NCBI RefSeq assembly: GCF_900110205.1
Contig: NZ_FOCV01000015.1
Location: 88,902-152,901, forward strand
Origin: Rhizobium tibeticum
GTDB lineage: Bacteria > Pseudomonadota > Alphaproteobacteria > Rhizobiales > Rhizobiaceae
Reading direction: 5' to 3'
DNA: 64,000 nt
Shown here: one piece after another, positions 18,355-26,561 of the stretch
Layout: each line of letters begins with the position of its first letter
How positions within the stretch are numbered: position 1 is the stretch's first letter
The notes under the pieces: model-generated
What the model was told of the DNA's origin: nothing
Seen by the model: the letters and a program-made list of their open reading frames with translations, nothing else
Database searches by the model: none
Translations under genes and position numbers: made by a program

Positions 18355-19972
18355 CAGCCTTTTTCGCCTTCCAATTCCAAGGCAAAAGCTCGTCAATCTT
18401 GCTGACCGGATGATCGGCGATGCGGGCGAGCACATCGGCAAGCCAAGCTTGAGGATCGATGTCATTGAGCTTGGCGGTCATGATCAGCGTTGCCATGAAT
18501 GTGGCCCGATCAGCACCGCGGTCGGAGCCGGCGAACAACCACGATTTTCTGCCAAGAGCGAAGCCGCGCAGCGCCCGTTCGGCGGCATTATTGGTGAGGC
18601 AAATCCGGCCATCATTGAGGAAGGTCGTGAAGCCGTCCCAGCGCTTCAGCATGTAGTCGATGGGCTCGGTGACCGGTGAGCTGCGCGACAGTTTTGTCCG
18701 TTCAGAACGCAGCCATGCCTCAAGCTCGTCGACGAGGGGACGACTGTCTTGTCGCCGTCGTGCCAGCCGCTCACCAGCCGATAACCCATTGATCTCGCAC
18801 TCGATGTCGAACAGCGCGTCGATGCGTCTGACCGCCTCGAGCGCGACCGGCGAGATCGCTGCTGCAGTCGTTGCCCGTTTCGCATTAGTGGCGATGTCGG
18901 CGAGCACAAAAAATTTGCGACGCGAGTGCGCCCAACACAGCGCCTGAGTGAGCGCACCGGGATCGCGATCCACTTTGAACAGGGGATTGTAGCCGCCGTA
19001 GGCGTCCGCCTGCAGGATGCCGCTGAAGCTCTTCAGATGACGTTCTGGATGTTCCTGCCGCCGATCGCGCGAGGCGTAATAGAGAGCCGCCGGCGGCGAC
19101 GTTCCGCCAAACGGCCGATCATCCCTGACATAGGTCCAGATGCGGCCGGTATCGGTCTTGCCCTTTGCGAGGATCGGCACGGTCGTATCGTCGCCGTGCA
19201 AACGATCAGCGCTAAGCACATGCGCCTCGATTAATCCATGCACCGGTTTCAAGACCGCAGCGCAAGCACCGACCTGGTCGGCCAATGTCGACAGACTGAG
19301 GTCGATGCCTTCTCGGGCATAGCGTTCACTCTGCCGGTTCAGCGGTTGATGCTGGCCGAACTTCTCGAACAGGATCATCGCCAGCAGATTCGGCCCGGCA
19401 AAACCGCGCGGCGTCACATGGAAAGGTGCCGGTGGCTGGGCGATTTTCTCGCATTCCCGGCACGAGAACTTCTCGCGCACCGTTTGAATGACCTTCCACT
19501 GGCGTGGGATCACTTCCAGCGTCTCGGTGATGTCCTCGCCCAGCTTCGAAAGCTTGGCCGAACCGCAGCAGGGGCAGCTTGACGGCGGTGCAATGACAAC
19601 GCGTTCGGGCGGCAGGTGCTCGGGAAACGGTTTGCGCGATGGACGCTTGCGCTCGAAGGCCCTGACGGTCGATGATCGTGCCGCCATCTCGGCGGCCAGT
19701 TCGTCCTGGCCGGCGTCGGCTTCCAGTTCTTCTAGCTGCAATTCCATCTGTTCGAGAAGGCGCGCCTTGCGCTGGGAACGGCTGCCATGGATATCGCGCT
19801 TGAGCTTCTCGATCTCCAGTCTCAGCCGCGCGATCAGCGCATCGGAATGCGAGTTTACCGCCTGAGCTCGGGCGGCAATGGCCTCAGCTTCACGACGCGC
19901 CGCACGCTCGGCGAGGATCATCGCATGCGCACTGGCAAGGTCGTCGGGAAGCTGATCGGCCGCATCGGTCAT
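18335..19972 (-). CDS. tnpC: IS66-family transposase TnpC
   Basis: A 545-residue DDE transposase of normal length and apparently intact. Order: N-terminal leucine-rich helix (about 5-75, KRDIHGSRSQRKARLLEQME), zinc-binding region with CPCCGSAKLSKLGEDITE, then FSCRECEKI, the catalytic core with LHGDDTTVPIL, LQADAYGGY and the terminal E in TNNAAERALRG, and a short C-terminal domain ending in DELLPWNWK. It needs TnpA and TnpB to move; tnpB is disrupted here, so the element may be immobile on its own. Confidence 0.95.
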   Translation of the reverse strand: MTDAADQLPDDLASAHAMILAERAARREAEAIAARAQAVNSHSDALIARLRLEIEKLKRDIHGSRSQRKARLLEQMELQLEELEADAGQDELAAEMAARSSTVRAFERKRPSRKPFPEHLPPERVVIAPPSSCPCCGSAKLSKLGEDITETLEVIPRQWKVIQTVREKFSCRECEKIAQPPAPFHVTPRGFAGPNLLAMILFEKFGQHQPLNRQSERYAREGIDLSLSTLADQVGACAAVLKPVHGLIEAHVLSADRLHGDDTTVPILAKGKTDTGRIWTYVRDDRPFGGTSPPAALYYASRDRRQEHPERHLKSFSGILQADAYGGYNPLFKVDRDPGALTQALCWAHSRRKFFVLADIATNAKRATTAAAISPVALEAVRRIDALFDIECEINGLSAGERLARRRQDSRPLVDELEAWLRSERTKLSRSSPVTEPIDYMLKRWDGFTTFLNDGRICLTNNAAERALRGFALGRKSWLFAGSDRGADRATFMATLIMTAKLNDIDPQAWLADVLARIADHPVSKIDELLPWNWKAKKAAIAAAA

Positions 19973-20017
19973 GGCCAGATGGAATCATATTCGCTCCCCC
20001 CTTTCCAGCCATTTCCG

Positions 20018-20165
20018 CTATCCCGCGGAGCTTGGACGCCAGGTTTTTTGTGGCATCCGCCAGTCGATCCCTTCGAGCAAATAACCGAGCTGCGCCCCTG
20101 TGATCACCACCGTCCCGTCGGCTGCCGACGGCCATAGGAACCGTCCGCGCTCGAGCTTCTTGTAC
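20018..20165 (-). pseudogene. tnpB: IS66 tnpB, C-terminal piece
   Basis: The frame reads KKLERGRFLWPSAADGTVV, then AAQLGYLLEG-like ITGAQLGYLLEGIDWRMPQ, the typical end of IS66 TnpB. The N-terminal two-thirds are missing at this place and are found at 23740-23546. The two pieces join as ...VCLYA plus KKLERG..., with no residue obviously lost, so this is one tnpB split by an insertion. Confidence 0.85.
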
Positions 20166-20208
20166 CTCACAACAGAATGCAGCCACTGCCAACGCAGATA
20201 CGCAGTTA

Positions 20209-20469
20209 GTGCGGGTAACACATCCGTTTCATCCTCTATTCACACGGCAGTTTCCGTGTGTCGGCAAGCGCTACAACCGGCATGGTGAACGCCTTTTGCT
20301 GCAGACCGAGGACGCCACTGTTTGGTCGGTTCCCCCGCAATGGACTGACCTTGTGAGCCCAGATCCTGAAGTTGTCATGGGTAACGGACGGTCGCTCTTG
20401 CGGGTCGCCGACTTAATGGAATTGGCCGCTCTGGTGGAGCGCCTTTCAAGCCAATCGGGCACGCGCTGA
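20209..20469 (+). CDS. Y4bD/Y4pK-like small protein (DUF5372 type)
   Basis: An 86-residue protein starting at GTG 20209. The pattern RVTHPFHPLFTRQF, then VWSVPPQWTDLVSPDP and GRSLLRVADLMELAALVERL matches the small Y4bD/Y4pK proteins found with large serine recombinases in rhizobia. It is likely to be an accessory protein of the recombinase module; biochemistry unknown. It is the first gene of the module, in the same direction as the others. Confidence 0.7.
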   Translation: MRVTHPFHPLFTRQFPCVGKRYNRHGERLLLQTEDATVWSVPPQWTDLVSPDPEVVMGNGRSLLRVADLMELAALVERLSSQSGTR

Positions 20470-20662
20470 CGTGCAGAAGTGTAAGGATAAATATGCCGCG
20501 ATTGTAAAGCGGATTATGCCGCAAGAGGTCACTTTATGAAGAGAAATGCCTGTAAATTCGAGGCACTATGTCGAATACACCGCAATTATCGCCTTGACGA
20601 GGTAGTAATGTGCGTCGTAATTAGCATTACGCTAACGCCGCTTCATGTCCTCGGAGCCATCG
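20470..20662. other. gap within the recombinase module
   Basis: About 190 AT-rich bases with no gene, containing several runs such as GTAATTAGCATTACG near 20615; possibly the promoter of the downstream genes. Confidence 0.3.
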
Positions 20663-21124
20663 ATGTCTGCGAAGTACGACAGCAAGCGCACAAAGACGGA
20701 TGCCCTCATCGAAGAGGGTACGTTCAATCCCACCCCCGAGAAGGTGCGCGATCCAAAGTTTCGGGGCAGCGAGTTCTTCGATCCGCACGACGCCGTGCAG
20801 GTCAAATACGAGATGCTGCGTCGCGTCTCCATCGACAAGGTGTCGGTGACGGAGGCCTCCGACGAGTACGGTGTTTCCAGGCCGACCTACTACCAGGCCA
20901 AGGTGAACTTCGATATGGCCGGCATTGCCGGACTGGTGCCGACGAAGCCGGGGCCCCGCGGTCCCCACAAGATCGACGACAAGGTCGTGGCATTTCTGCA
21001 GGCGCAGCTCGCTCCAGGAGAACCCGTTCGCGCCCGGGAACTTGCCAAGCTGCTCCGCCAGGAACTCGACATCGAGCTTCATCCCAGATCGATCGAGCGG
21101 GTTCTAAAAAAAAGCGGCAGGTAA
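20663..21124 (+). CDS. helix-turn-helix protein of the recombinase module
   Basis: A 153-residue protein, start ATG 20663 (GGAG eight bases upstream); ATG 20645 would add six residues. Mid-protein, VSVTEASDEYGVSRPTYYQA is a helix-turn-helix like those of transposase or integrase repressors, followed by GPRGPHKIDDKVVAFLQAQL and a second winged-helix-like part, LAKLLRQELDIELHPRSIER. It probably binds the ends of the module or its own promoter. Companion genes of this kind precede large serine recombinases in rhizobial elements. Confidence 0.7.
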   Translation: MSAKYDSKRTKTDALIEEGTFNPTPEKVRDPKFRGSEFFDPHDAVQVKYEMLRRVSIDKVSVTEASDEYGVSRPTYYQAKVNFDMAGIAGLVPTKPGPRGPHKIDDKVVAFLQAQLAPGEPVRARELAKLLRQELDIELHPRSIERVLKKSGR

Positions 21125-21416
21125 ACATTGCCGCGACGGCGGAATGCCCGATCCAACCGTCAACCATCGCGTCCCAGTACGAGGTATTGCGCAAGGCTGC
21201 TCTCGGCGCAGCGTTGCCGCTTATGGCCCGTAGCGGTCTGCTGCTCTTTTTGCGCCGGGGCATGTGGGGATGGGCTCAGACGCTAACCGCAACAGCAATC
21301 ACCCCGCGAGAGCAGAATTACCCATCGTCAATTGCTTGGCCGCTGCACCGCGGACACAGCGCCGTCGTTCACGTCCTTGCGACAATCGCCATGAGCATCA
21401 ACGATCGGAGATCACG

Positions 21417-23291
21417 ATGAATGTACATCTCAAAGTCCAGCCTCATCACCTCGAACGCGGCGCCTACCTGTACATCCGCCAGTCTTCCATGCGGCAAGTC
21501 GTTGAGAACGTCGAGAGCGCCAGGCGGCAATATGCGCTTCGGGGGCGCGCTGTCGCCCTGGGATGGCGCGACGAGCAGATTATCGTCATCGACAACGATA
21601 AAGGAGAGTCCGGTGCATCGGCCGCCTGGCGTGAAGGGTTCCAGCGCCTGGTCAGCGACGTTGGCATGGGGCATGCCGGGATCGTCATGGGCCTGGAAGT
21701 CTCTCGTCTCGCAGGTAACAATGCCGACTGGCAGCGTTTGCTAGAGATTTGCGCCCTTGCCGATACACTGATCCTCGACGAAGACGGCGTCTATGATCCG
21801 GCAAGTTTCAACGACCGGCTCCTGCTCGGCCTCAAGGGCACAATGAGTGAGGCCGAACTGCATGTGATCAAGGCCCGGCTACGCGGTGGCATACTCAATA
21901 GGGTGCGGCGCGGCGAGTTTCGTTGCCCGCTGCCGACTGGGTTGGTCTATGACCATTTCGGCAATGTGACGCTTGATCCAGACATGCAAGTCAGAGAAAC
22001 GATCATTCATTTCTTTGAGATGTTCTCTCGCCTCGGGTCCGCCTCCCAGACCGTCAAGGTCTTTCGCAATGAAGGCCTATTGTTTCCGTCGCGCCTACAC
22101 AACGGCGACACGCTGTTTCGGCCGCTGACCGCATCGACGGCGATGCGTGTCCTGAACAATCCGCGCTACGCTGGCGCCTATACCTATGGCCGACGACAGT
22201 TTCGACGCAACATCGATGGCAAGAGGACTCTGCGTGCGCGCGACATTGATGACTGGCCGGCCTGCATTCCCGATGCTCATCCCGGCTATATCAGCTGGGA
22301 GCGACATCAGGAGAATCTGAAGATCCTCAAGGCGAATGGCCGTGGATTTGAAGCGGCACGAGCTTCAATCCCAAGGGAGGGACCGGCACTGCTGCAAGGC
22401 CGGGCCGTGTGTGGGCAATGCGGCAGCCACCTTAGGGTTCGCTATGCGGCCCGGCGTGGCCGGCAGGAAGCCTGGTACATCTGTAATCGTGCCCGCATTT
22501 ATCGTGGGGAGCCTATGTGTCGGTCGATCGCCGGGCCTCCCGTCGATGAAGCCATCGGCATGCTGATTGCTGAGCAGATGACGCCGGCGGCCGTCGAACT
22601 CGCTCTCGAAGTCCGCAAGGAGATCCAAGCCCGGCATGAAGAAGCAGACCGCTTGCGCTGTCGCGCGATCGAACGCGCCCAAACGGAAGTCGATCTCGCT
22701 CAGCGCCGCTTCATGCTGGTCGATCCTGGTAACCGCCTCGTCGCCGACACGCTCGAAGGTGAATGGAACGAGAAGCTTCGCACACTGGCCAGTGCCCGCG
22801 AAGAGCGCGAACGTGGCCGAGAGCACGATCAATTCATCCTCGATAAAGCTGTCCACGAGCGGTTGGTCGCGATGACGGCCGACTTTAGCGAACTCTGGAA
22901 AGATCCGGATACCCCAAGCCGCGAACGCAAGCGACTGCTGGCCCACATCATCGAGGACGTCACGCTCTTAAAGCTGCCGGCGGAAGGGACCACCAAGCTT
23001 CACGTTCGCTTCAAGGGTGGCAAAATCCAGACGCTCACCACCATGAACCCAAAGTCCTCCGCTCAGCAGATCAAGACAAAGCCCAATATCGTTGAACGGA
23101 TCGATAAGCTTCTCGATGATTACATTTATCCGGAGATCGCCGGGATCCTGAACGAGCAGGGTCATCGCCCAGGTGGAACAGCACGTCGCGGCTGCCATAA
23201 TGCCCGCTTTACACCTCTCAAAGTCGCCTATCTCATCCACGAATATAAGCTGCAATCACGATATGATCGACTGCGACAGCGGGAATGCTGA
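21417..23291 (+). CDS. large serine recombinase
   Basis: A 624-residue site-specific recombinase, start ATG 21417 after CGGAGATCACG. N-terminal resolvase domain (about 15-165): AYLYIRQSSMRQVVEN with the expected catalytic Ser at 23-24, VIDNDKGESGAS, GLEVSRLAGNNADW and LLGLKGTMSEAELH. Middle: the recombinase domain (about 190-310, with LNNPRYAGAYTYGRRQFRR) and a zinc-ribbon segment CGQCGSHLRVR to CNRARIYRGEPMC (about 340-385). C-terminal: a coiled-coil-like helix rich in E and R. The architecture is that of phage-integrase-like serine recombinases that insert or excise DNA. It appears intact and sits inside a disrupted tnpB. Confidence 0.92.
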   Translation: MNVHLKVQPHHLERGAYLYIRQSSMRQVVENVESARRQYALRGRAVALGWRDEQIIVIDNDKGESGASAAWREGFQRLVSDVGMGHAGIVMGLEVSRLAGNNADWQRLLEICALADTLILDEDGVYDPASFNDRLLLGLKGTMSEAELHVIKARLRGGILNRVRRGEFRCPLPTGLVYDHFGNVTLDPDMQVRETIIHFFEMFSRLGSASQTVKVFRNEGLLFPSRLHNGDTLFRPLTASTAMRVLNNPRYAGAYTYGRRQFRRNIDGKRTLRARDIDDWPACIPDAHPGYISWERHQENLKILKANGRGFEAARASIPREGPALLQGRAVCGQCGSHLRVRYAARRGRQEAWYICNRARIYRGEPMCRSIAGPPVDEAIGMLIAEQMTPAAVELALEVRKEIQARHEEADRLRCRAIERAQTEVDLAQRRFMLVDPGNRLVADTLEGEWNEKLRTLASAREERERGREHDQFILDKAVHERLVAMTADFSELWKDPDTPSRERKRLLAHIIEDVTLLKLPAEGTTKLHVRFKGGKIQTLTTMNPKSSAQQIKTKPNIVERIDKLLDDYIYPEIAGILNEQGHRPGGTARRGCHNARFTPLKVAYLIHEYKLQSRYDRLRQREC

Positions 23292-23533
23292 CAAGACAGG
23301 AAGCGGCAGTGCACCTCAGCATCAGCGAGCAAACCGTCGCCAGATGGGCCAAGTATGGCCTCATCGCCAGACATGCCTACAATGGGCACTACAGCCTGTA
23401 CGAAATCCCCGATGGAGACTTGCCGCAAAAGCAATGCAGCCGTTGGAACCAACTCCAAGATCGGGCGGCTGCGCGCCAACAAACGCAAACTGAGCCAAGG
23501 CCATCAACTGGCGAGGAAAGAGGTGTAGTATGA
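23285..23533 (+). CDS. small MerR/excisionase-like helix-turn-helix protein
   Basis: An 82-residue protein whose start overlaps the recombinase stop by seven bases. LTRQEAAVHLSISEQTVARW is an excisionase/MerR-type helix-turn-helix, followed by a short wing, AYNGHYSLYEIPDGDLPQKQ. The position directly after a large serine recombinase suggests a recombination directionality factor, but this is inference. The gene ends about ten bases from the right border of the module. Confidence 0.7.
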   Translation: MLTRQEAAVHLSISEQTVARWAKYGLIARHAYNGHYSLYEIPDGDLPQKQCSRWNQLQDRAAARQQTQTEPRPSTGEERGVV

Positions 23534-23545
23534 ACGCTGATCGTT

Positions 23546-23740
23546 CGCATAGAGGCAAACGCCGGAGCCATCCCACCACACGATTTTGACCCGGTCCGCT
23601 CTCTTGGCCCGAAAGACATAGAGTGCACCGTTGAACGGATCACTGCCAGCATCCCGTACCAGCGAGAGCAAGCTGTCCGGTCCTTTGCGGAAGTCGATGG
23701 GATGGCTCGCGAGAAAGACCTTCACGCCTGACGGGATCAT
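23546..23740 (-). pseudogene. tnpB: IS66 tnpB, N-terminal piece
   Basis: The frame from 23740 begins MIPSGVKVFLASHPIDFRKG and continues through LYVFRAKRADRVKIVWWDGS to VCLYA, as in normal TnpB (about 115 residues). After that point it reads into foreign sequence until 23504. Its C-terminal remainder is at 20165-20018. The start overlaps tnpA by four bases. Confidence 0.88.
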
Positions 23741-24123
23741 GCCGACCGCACCGCGCGAATAATCCGCTGCAGATTGGCCCCATCGAAGTCACCACCAGCA
23801 CGGATAACGACGTCGCCGATGACAAGCTCGATCATCGCACGTGTGCCAATCGACCTGGTTTCTGTCTGAACAGCCCGATCTTGCGAGGAGGATCGTTGTC
23901 CGTCACGAGCATCACGACGCCAGCCAAATAGTTGCGAGGGATGTATGCCGATGCGATGCGCAATCGCCGACACGCTTGCGCCGGGCTCCATCGCCTCAGC
24001 CACGGCTCGCGCTTTAAATTCATCCGACCAGCGCCGCCGAAACTGCCGCGGGGCACCCTCAAGCCGTTCCGGAACAGCCTCGATCATATGAATGTTTCTA
24101 GTTCCAGAGCTAGGCGCAGACAT
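23737..24123 (-). CDS. tnpA: IS66 accessory protein TnpA
   Basis: A 128-residue protein with the helix-turn-helix RRRWSDEFKARAVAEAMEPG (29-48) and SVSAIAHRIGIHPSQLFGWR, then a C-terminal part AMIELVIGDVVIRAGGDFDG as in IS66 TnpA. It probably binds the element ends. It is complete and translationally coupled to tnpB (ATGA). It lies 84 bases inside the proposed left end at 24207. Confidence 0.9.
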   Translation of the reverse strand: MSAPSSGTRNIHMIEAVPERLEGAPRQFRRRWSDEFKARAVAEAMEPGASVSAIAHRIGIHPSQLFGWRRDARDGQRSSSQDRAVQTETRSIGTRAMIELVIGDVVIRAGGDFDGANLQRIIRAVRSA

Positions 24124-24207
24124 AGAAGCTCACAGTTCGTGAATTCGTCTCTCCGCAATACAGCCCTCATCGCCACGCACGCCAGATGGGGTCAGCTTGG
24201 CGCTTAC

Positions 24208-24412
24208 ATTGCGCCGCTGATGGCGCCAATATCTGGCAGAGCTCTTTGCGCCACCGGAATAACTGACCCGCATGGATGCCTGCCGAGCGGGCGACATCTG
24301 ATACGCTGGCTCCTGGCTCAAACGTTGCCGCAACCAGCCGCTCTTTATCCTCCCGAGACCAGCGCCGACGTCGCTCGACCGATGTGATAACCTCAACAAG
24401 CTGCTTTGTCAT
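24208..24412 (-). pseudogene. tnpA fragment of a second IS66-type element
   Basis: From ATG 24412 the frame reads EVITSVERRRRWSREDKERL, then ATFEPGASVSDVARSAGIHA and GQLFRWRKELCQ, the helix-turn-helix of an IS66 TnpA that differs from the one at 24123. It breaks off at 24208, precisely where the complete IS66 end GTAAGCGCC begins. The first element therefore inserted into this one. The rest of the second element was not found in the window. Confidence 0.8.
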
Positions 24413-24509
24413 AAGACTATCCCTAGTGCTTGCACTAGGACTTGCAGTCTTCAGCCTTCTTCAGCAAGGCGGCCGTCACCGTGGGGATACCTTACAACTA
24501 GCACGGCTC

Positions 24510-24606
24510 CATCCTGATCGCCCGCCTATCTCAAGGTCCATACCAGGGGAAATGAATGAGCAATCTGAACGGCATTTACCTCGCGACCGGCGCTTTGAGC
24601 ATCTAA
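24510..24606 (+). pseudogene. truncated copy of the small membrane-protein gene at 25783
   Basis: Leader and first codons match the intact gene: CATCCTGATCGCCC, a GCCTAT block, CAGGGGAAATGAATGA, and then MSNLNGIYLATGAL against MNNRNGFYFVIGAL. Similarity stops after GGCGCTTTG (about 24598) and the frame closes at 24606. The break coincides with the 3' end of the MNT-HEPN gene. Confidence 0.65.
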
Positions 24607-25538
24607 ATGGAAAGCCGTTCCCCGCAGACCGCCTCGACAACAGCCTGCAGCGCCTTCACGCGCTCAACCAGCCATGCGAGCTCCTCGTCGGCAATTTTGT
24701 ATTTCGACGAATATCGGGCCTCCACATAGGCGCGCGACAGCAACTCGAAGCAGCGACGTGAGAACCGGCTGTCGCGCGGCCAAGCGGCGATCAGTCGGCT
24801 GTCTGCTCCCTCGGCCTGAGAACGCAACACCTTTATTCGATGTGATTTGGGGCTGTAGAGGGTCAGTGTAAGTAGAGCGCAGTGGTAAGCACATTCGGTG
24901 GCTTGATGCAGCATGAAGACACCGTGGCGCCAGATGTTTCTTTCGAGCATCAGTTCGGCGCCAGTGAGTGCCTCTTGAGACAGCTGATACCATTGTTCGA
25001 AGTAAATCTTCGCTTCGTGCTGCTTCTCCTCCGCCGTCAGCGGCTTCGGCTCTGCCAGGGGATGGCCAGGCTGTTCGTAGAGGACGATGCCGTCTCGGGC
25101 GATGTCGACGAAGAAGGGCCGCCCGCGCGCGAGTTGATCGTTGACGTCCTGGAGCGTGTGGACGATCGGGACGACCGGCGTTTCGATGCGATGGCCGATC
25201 TGCTCTTTCAACAGCTGCTCTTCGATGCCTTCCCAGAGCTCATGCTCGTCGGCAAAGGCCTTGGTGTTGACGACGATCAACAGGTCGTAGTCGGAGCGGT
25301 AGCCGCTGAGGCGATCCTCGACCCAGTCACCCCGGCCATAGGATCCAAACAGGATAACCTTCAGGATCCGGCCGGCGCTTCTCTTCTCCGACAGCTTGCT
25401 TGCCTGAAACCCCTCGACCTCGGCAAACAGGATCTCGATGATGCGCGCCAGCTCGCGCCGCTTCCTATCCGGCAGGTGCTCAATGTGATCGGTCAGGGTC
25501 AAAGCAGCGTCGAAGCCTTCAGTGTGAATCGCATCCAT
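24603..25538 (-). CDS. fused MNT nucleotidyltransferase and HEPN domain protein
   Basis: A 311-residue fusion from ATG 25538 (GTG 25565 would add nine residues). The N-terminal MNT part has GSYGRGDW (65-72) and SDYDLLIVV (82-90), the G-S-x-G-R and D-x-D core of minimal nucleotidyltransferases. The C-terminal HEPN part (about 175-305) has HGVFMLHQATECAYHCALLT and RYSSKYKI. In two-gene MNT/HEPN systems HEPN is an RNase-like toxin and MNT inactivates it by adding AMP to a tyrosine; fused forms exist. Whether this one is a self-neutralised toxin or has another role is open. It is flanked by two copies of one small gene, which suggests an insertion or duplication. Confidence 0.87.
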   Translation of the reverse strand: MDAIHTEGFDAALTLTDHIEHLPDRKRRELARIIEILFAEVEGFQASKLSEKRSAGRILKVILFGSYGRGDWVEDRLSGYRSDYDLLIVVNTKAFADEHELWEGIEEQLLKEQIGHRIETPVVPIVHTLQDVNDQLARGRPFFVDIARDGIVLYEQPGHPLAEPKPLTAEEKQHEAKIYFEQWYQLSQEALTGAELMLERNIWRHGVFMLHQATECAYHCALLTLTLYSPKSHRIKVLRSQAEGADSRLIAAWPRDSRFSRRCFELLSRAYVEARYSSKYKIADEELAWLVERVKALQAVVEAVCGERLSI

Positions 25539-25782
25539 CGTAGCGGTTCCATCGTGATTGCACACCTCAACCTTTTACGCGAAATTCATCATCACCACAA
25601 TTACAGGATGGAGGATTCTCGGACATAATCCTGTGCGTGATCACGTCTTCGCCGGTGTTGGCGCTTGTCGGCGAGTCGGTTTCGCAACGTTCACTTTGAC
25701 TTTTCCTTGTCCTGTCTCTGCGACACACCGTTGCCATCCTGATCGCCCAGCCTATTTCAGAGAATCTAGCCAGGGGAAATGA

Positions 25783-25932
25783 ATGAACAATCGGAACGGG
25801 TTTTACTTCGTGATCGGCGCTTTGGTCGTGTTAGTCCTCGGCATGGGCATTTACATTCTCCGCGAGGGGAGCAAACCCAAAGGCGTCGATATCTCGATCG
25901 GCGAAAAGGGCATTTCCGTCGAACAGAAGTAG
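25783..25932 (+). CDS. small single-pass membrane protein
   Basis: A 49-residue protein starting at ATG 25783 behind AGGGGAAATGA. One hydrophobic helix (about 7-26, FYFVIGALVVLVLGMGIYIL) is followed by a charged tail, GVDISIGEKGISVEQK. This layout is typical of tiny rhizobial membrane proteins often found near stress genes. A truncated second copy lies at 24510. Confidence 0.7.
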   Translation: MNNRNGFYFVIGALVVLVLGMGIYILREGSKPKGVDISIGEKGISVEQK

Positions 25933-26321
25933 CCTAAGCAGCCACTTTTTTCTGCCCGATGAAACGTGGTTCGTAGTGCCGTCGTAGTTGCTCGGATCGG
26001 TGGCGATGGCGTCTCAGCGTCGCCGGCGATGTCACCGACTTACGGCGCGATAGCGAGTGACCGACGAGATGTATCTGCCGATCTGTAGCCCGTGTCGTCA
26101 TGCCGTCGACGTAGCGCTGCTCCTGGGTCATCGGGGTCACTGTGGCCAGGTAGCTCTGTTGGTGCCAGCTTTGCCGTACTTTTCGATCAGTCGTTATGCT
26201 GTCGCCCTGGGGACTGGAGTAGAGTATTCGCGACCGTTTCAATCCTCCCCCTTTCCTTTAGCCGACTGTCCCATAGTTAACTTCCTGTATCGAAACTGCT
26301 TTCCGCCATAGGAGGGGGAAT
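25933..26321. other. intergenic region, no supported gene
   Basis: About 390 bases. A minus-strand frame at 25934-26242 lacks a convincing start and shows no family. The right end carries GGAGGGGG (26311-26318), the ribosome binding site of the next small gene. Confidence 0.4.
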
Positions 26322-26489
26322 ATGGGTGCGTCCATATTGATCGGAATTCTGATCACGTTTCTCGTAATCGTGCTTGTTCTTTACCTCGTGCAGCGACTTC
26401 CTATCGACGGCCGGACGCGCCAGATTGTTCAGATCATCGTCATCGTTATCGGCATCGTGTCGCTACTGAAATATCTAGCCGTATGGTAG
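26322..26489 (+). CDS. small two-helix membrane protein (Thivi_2564-like)
   Basis: A 55-residue protein, ATG 26322, right after GGAGGGGG. Two hydrophobic helices (about 4-23 and 37-52) are joined by a short polar loop, QRLPIDGRTRQI; the second helix contains VIVIGIVSLLKYLAVW. The helix-loop-helix layout with a P-I-D/M-D loop resembles the Thivi_2564 family of small membrane proteins. Function unknown. Confidence 0.7.
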   Translation: MGASILIGILITFLVIVLVLYLVQRLPIDGRTRQIVQIIVIVIGIVSLLKYLAVW

Positions 26490-26561
26490 ACCGGAGTAGT
26501 CAGGCCGCGGCCGGGTTTCGAGCGCTGTGCTCATGTCCGGCTTGCCTACCTCCGTGCTTGT

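Larger units (their letters stand above)
20162..23543 (+). mobile_element. recombinase module inserted in IS66 tnpB
   Basis: About 3.4 kb lying exactly between the two halves of tnpB. It encodes, left to right, a Y4bD-like protein, a helix-turn-helix protein, a large serine recombinase and a small MerR/excisionase-like protein. The junctions are GTAC next to AAGAAG on the left and CGATC next to GCGAA on the right; a TT dinucleotide occurs at both (20160-20161 and 23544-23545), compatible with the two-base crossover of serine recombinases. Clear terminal inverted repeats were not seen. Similar four-gene sets (y4bABCD) are known from rhizobial plasmids. Confidence 0.7.
18065..24207 (-). mobile_element. 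IS66-family element, interrupted by a recombinase module
   Basis: The outer limits are proposed from matching ends: GTAAGC followed by GCTGA and CC a few bases on, at 18065 (plus strand) and from 24207 (minus strand, GTAAGCGCC). Inside, on the minus strand, are tnpA (24123-23737), tnpB in two pieces, and tnpC (19972-18335); a DUF6429 gene lies between tnpC and the right end. The 3.4-kb insert in tnpB explains the length of about 6.1 kb. Flanking octamers (CTTACAAC at 18057-18064, ATTGCGCC at 24208-24215) do not match, so no target duplication is visible. Confidence 0.7.

Noticed and set aside
25934..26242. 102-codon minus frame
   Set aside because: Its composition is dominated by Arg, His and Thr, with no start signal and no family resemblance.
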